Below are positions 21,011 to 25,484 of a DNA stretch of 25,484 nucleotides, one piece after another. The position numbers and the translations under genes are program-made. A model generated the notes under the pieces. That model saw only the letters and a program-made list of their open reading frames with translations. It made no database searches and was not told the origin of the DNA. This DNA is from Candidatus Woesearchaeota archaeon (GTDB lineage: Archaea; Nanobdellota; Nanobdellia; Woesearchaeales; JAHWIC01): positions 1 to 25,484 of the forward strand of contig JAHWIC010000021.1 of NCBI GenBank assembly GCA_019322805.1, in the 5' to 3' direction. Numbering within the stretch: position 1 is the stretch's first letter; each line of letters starts with the position of its first letter.

Positions 21011-22570
21011 ATGGACAAAAGGATAAGGATTAAAGGCCAGACTGATGACACTTCAATAAACCTTGCGTTAGACACAATAAACATAGGTAAACAGGCCCTG
21101 ATATTCGTAAACACAAAGCGTTCTGCTGAAAAAACAGCAGAGGAGATTTCTAAAAAGATTAGAACAAGCGATAAAAAACTTGAAGAGCTTTCTGAAGCTG
21201 TTCTAAAAGTGCTCTCAAGGCCAACAAAACAATGTGAAAGGCTTGCTAAATGCATTAAAAAAGGCATTGCATTCCATCATGCTGGCCTTACTCATAAACA
21301 AAAGGAATTAATCGAGGACTCATTCAGAAAAAGAATAACAAAGATAATCTGCGCTACGCCAACTCTAGCTTTAGGAGTTGATCTGCCGGCGTTTCGTGCA
21401 ATCCTGAAGGATTTGCGCCGCTATGGTCATCGTGGAATGGAGTTTATACCTGTTTTAGAGTACCTGCAGATGGCTGGCCGTGCCGGCAGACCAAATTATG
21501 ACAAAGAAGGCCAGGCAATTGCAATAGCTGCAACTGAAGCAGAAAGAAAAAAGATTCATGAAAGGTATATTTTAGGAGAGCCGGAAGATATTTACTCAAA
21601 GCTTGCAGTTGAGCCTGTTCTCAGGACTTACCTGCTGTCATTGATTGCTGCTGACTTTATCAATGATAGGAAAAGCATTCTTAAGTTTTTTGAAAAAACA
21701 TTCTGGGCTTACCAGTTCACAGATATGGAAAAACTTGAAGAGATTATCACAAGAATGCTTGCATTATTAGAGGATTGGGAGTTTCTTAAATCAACAAAGG
21801 AGGAATTCCAGTCAGCTGATGAGCTTGGGAATGAAAAGTATAAAGCAACAATTCTTGGGAAAAGGGTTGCTGAGCTTTACATCGATCCTTTGACAGCGCA
21901 TTTCTTTATTGATTGCTTGAGAAAAGCCCATAATAGGGCAGAGGCATTCTCATTCCTGCAAATGATATCGCATACTCTAGAGATCCGGCCTATGCTGAAA
22001 GTAAGAACCAAGGAGTATGAGAAGATTGAAGAATCACTGGTAACATATCACGACCGTATACTTGAATCTGAGCCATCAATGTACGAGCCTGAATACGAAG
22101 ACTTTCTTAAGTCAGTAAAAACAGCCTTATTCTTTCAGAACTGGATAGACGAAAAGGATGAGGAATCCATTCTTGAGGAATTTAATGTAAGGCCTGGTGA
22201 ACTGCGCGTTAAACTCGAGACTGCTGACTGGCTTTTGTATGCAGCAGAAGAGCTCTCAAGGATCCTGCGCTTAAAATCACTGATAAGCGAGGTTATAAAG
22301 CTGAGATTAAGGCTAAAGTATGGAGTAAAAGAAGAGCTACTGCCGCTATTGAAACTAAAAAACATCGGAAGGGTAAGGGCTAGAGCTTTGCACAGGAATA
22401 AAATAAAGAGCATTGGAGACGTAAAAAAAGCTGATGTTGCAAAATTAGTTCAGATTTTAGGCAGAAAGGTTGCTATCGATATCAAGAAACAGGTCGGAGA
22501 AGATATTGATAAAGCAAGGGTTCCTGAAAGGAAAAGAAAAGGCCAAATCAGCCTCAAAGATTGGAGTTAA
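21011..22570 (+). CDS. Hel308/Ski2-like helicase lacking the first RecA domain
   Basis: A 519-residue protein equal to the C-terminal part of superfamily 2 Hel308-type helicases. Present are the motif IV region ALIFVNTKRSAEKTAEEI (about 29-46), HHAGL (89-93), motif V CATPTLALGVDLP (114-126), motif VI QMAGRAGRP (153-161), the winged helix and ratchet region (about 200-440), and a terminal helix-hairpin-helix-like segment LKNIGRVRARALHRNKI. Walker A, the DExH box and motif III, all in the missing RecA1 domain of about 200 residues, are absent, and the upstream DNA encodes an unrelated surface protein. It cannot hydrolyse ATP alone; a separately encoded RecA1 half or a non-catalytic role is possible. 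An own TATA box supports expression. Confidence 0.88.
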   Translation: MDKRIRIKGQTDDTSINLALDTINIGKQALIFVNTKRSAEKTAEEISKKIRTSDKKLEELSEAVLKVLSRPTKQCERLAKCIKKGIAFHHAGLTHKQKELIEDSFRKRITKIICATPTLALGVDLPAFRAILKDLRRYGHRGMEFIPVLEYLQMAGRAGRPNYDKEGQAIAIAATEAERKKIHERYILGEPEDIYSKLAVEPVLRTYLLSLIAADFINDRKSILKFFEKTFWAYQFTDMEKLEEIITRMLALLEDWEFLKSTKEEFQSADELGNEKYKATILGKRVAELYIDPLTAHFFIDCLRKAHNRAEAFSFLQMISHTLEIRPMLKVRTKEYEKIEESLVTYHDRILESEPSMYEPEYEDFLKSVKTALFFQNWIDEKDEESILEEFNVRPGELRVKLETADWLLYAAEELSRILRLKSLISEVIKLRLRLKYGVKEELLPLLKLKNIGRVRARALHRNKIKSIGDVKKADVAKLVQILGRKVAIDIKKQVGEDIDKARVPERKRKGQISLKDWS

Positions 22571-22620
22571 GAAGAGAAAAAGATTTATCATTAAATAAAA
22601 AATCATTGGATGTACTTTCA

Positions 22621-22832
22621 GACAGCACAACCAGTTGTGCACTTGGTTGTGTTTTACCACCTTAATTTGGAATTAAAAACAATTAATTCCGAAAATTCCT
22701 TTCATAACTGCGATAAAGGAATTTTCATCCGCTTGCTTTGGTTTAAGACAGCGGATGATTTTTGCCTTAATGTAGAGTATCAAGCAAAAATCAGAATTAT
22801 TTTTCAACTATTTATGTTTTTTATTGATGTGC
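22621..22832 (+). repeat. intergenic multi-hairpin repeat, copy C
   Basis: Third copy of the element, with the best-formed hairpins. The upstream part has GCACAACCAGTTGTGC (a palindrome) and GGAATTAA 22669-22676 with TTAATTCC 22683-22690. Hairpin 1 is GAAAATTCCTTT 22691-22702 with AAAGGAATTTTC 22715-22726, a perfect 12 pairs. Hairpin 2 is CATCCGCT 22726-22733 with AGCGGATG 22750-22757. Hairpin 3 is GATTTTTGC 22757-22765 with GCAAAAATC 22784-22792. Against copy A, hairpin 2 has changed T-A to C-G on both arms. It lies between the helicase and DUF4416 genes. A 78-codon open frame across it is not called as a gene. Confidence 0.85.
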
Positions 22833-22850
22833 ACCTAGTGATTTGAAACA

Positions 22851-23322
22851 ATGATTAAAATGAAGCTGTTGATAGCTGTGATGTATTCGGATAAAGAAAC
22901 CTGCGATAAGGCTGTGGCTGAATTGAAGAATTTGTTTGGTGATATTGATAGTGAAAGCCCAGGATATAACTTTAATTTTACAACTTACTATGAAAAAGAA
23001 ATGGGAGCCGGCTTAAAAAAGAAATTCATATCATTTAAAAAAACAACAACCAATGAAGAATTAGCAGAAATAAGGACAGCAACTGGAAAAATAGAAGATA
23101 AATTTAGGATTAATGGAAAGAGAACAATAAACATTGACCCAGGCTATATTTCTAAAGAAGGGGTATTTATGGCAAGCCTGAAGAACAGGCAGTTTAAAAC
23201 AGGAATTGGAGACGGAATTTTCCTGCATAAGATCCTTGGTTTTGAGCATGGAAAAATTATAGAATTTAACCACACCTTTGCCGACTACAAACTCAAACAG
23301 AACCAGGATTTCTTCCTGAAAG

Positions 23323-23339
<17 letters not shown>
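22851..23339 (+). CDS. DUF4416-family protein
   Basis: A 162-residue protein that looks like the DUF4416 family, whose function is not known. Typical features are the start KLLIAVMYSDKETCDKAV, NFTTYYEKEMG in the first third, the central block INIDPGYISKEGVFMASLKN, GDGIFLHKILGFEHGKI and the late FADYKL. The fold is probably alpha/beta and cytoplasmic; no signal or membrane helix is seen. The start may be ATG 22851 or the second ATG at 22860; neither has a clear ribosome-binding site. Its 3' end overlaps the convergent lipase gene by 17 bases. Repeat copy C fills the upstream gap, so its promoter would lie in or just after that element. Confidence 0.8.

Positions 23340-25484
<2,145 letters not shown>

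Noticed and set aside
22610..22846. Open frame of 78 codons across repeat copy C
   Set aside because: Same reason as copy B; the frames of the two copies agree only in part and copy A lacks the N-terminal part.

Overview
The window is AT-rich DNA from an archaeon, most likely a small-genome DPANN lineage of the Woesearchaeota/Pacearchaeota type; this placement is inference from style and gene content. Support comes from a CDP-archaeol synthase, two AsnC/Lrp regulators, a diphthamide-enzyme remnant, a Hel308-like helicase, intron-bearing tRNAs without encoded CCA, and archaeal promoters. Many promoters carry a TTTAAATA-type TATA box 24-30 bases before the start codon, so many mRNAs are probably leaderless.

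Layout. 1-967: the C-terminal end of an ApbE-type flavin transferase (left edge) meets an unknown gene tail to tail. 1063-3778: glutamine synthetase lies between two paralogous AsnC/Lrp genes, followed by a small membrane protein. 4100-5932: aspartate-semialdehyde dehydrogenase and a small methyltransferase. 5958-7371: unknown small genes, two of them divergent from one shared TATA palindrome. 7407-9017: a truncated Dph2 coupled to a NUDIX hydrolase, RpiB, and a membrane protein. 8997-13427 (minus strand): a six-gene operon of alpha/beta hydrolase, GT28 lipid glycosyltransferase, PlsC-like acyltransferase, GT2 glycosyltransferase, PHP phosphoesterase and CDP-archaeol synthase. A CDP-alcohol phosphatidyltransferase lies divergent to it, so the block looks like a polar-lipid and glycolipid locus. 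14071-17199: a radical SAM protein, then an M64-type surface peptidase with a membrane-anchored partner. 17248-17567: tRNA-Asn and tRNA-Ile. 17760-20968: two paralogous surface proteins built from PKD/cadherin-like repeats. 21011-23339: a Hel308-like helicase without its first RecA domain, and a DUF4416 protein. 23323 to the right edge: a membrane-anchored lipase-like protein with a poly-proline tract.

The most notable signals are these. Both tRNA genes appear to carry two introns each, one in the anticodon loop and one in the T loop. A three-copy intergenic element made of back-to-back hairpins (3820, 5231 and 22621) has a compensatory base-pair change. Two conserved enzymes are cut at clean points: Dph2 after about 80 residues, and a Hel308-like helicase that begins just before motif IV. 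The lipid operon mixes archaeal (CarS) and bacterial-style (PlsC, MGDG-synthase-like) enzymes.
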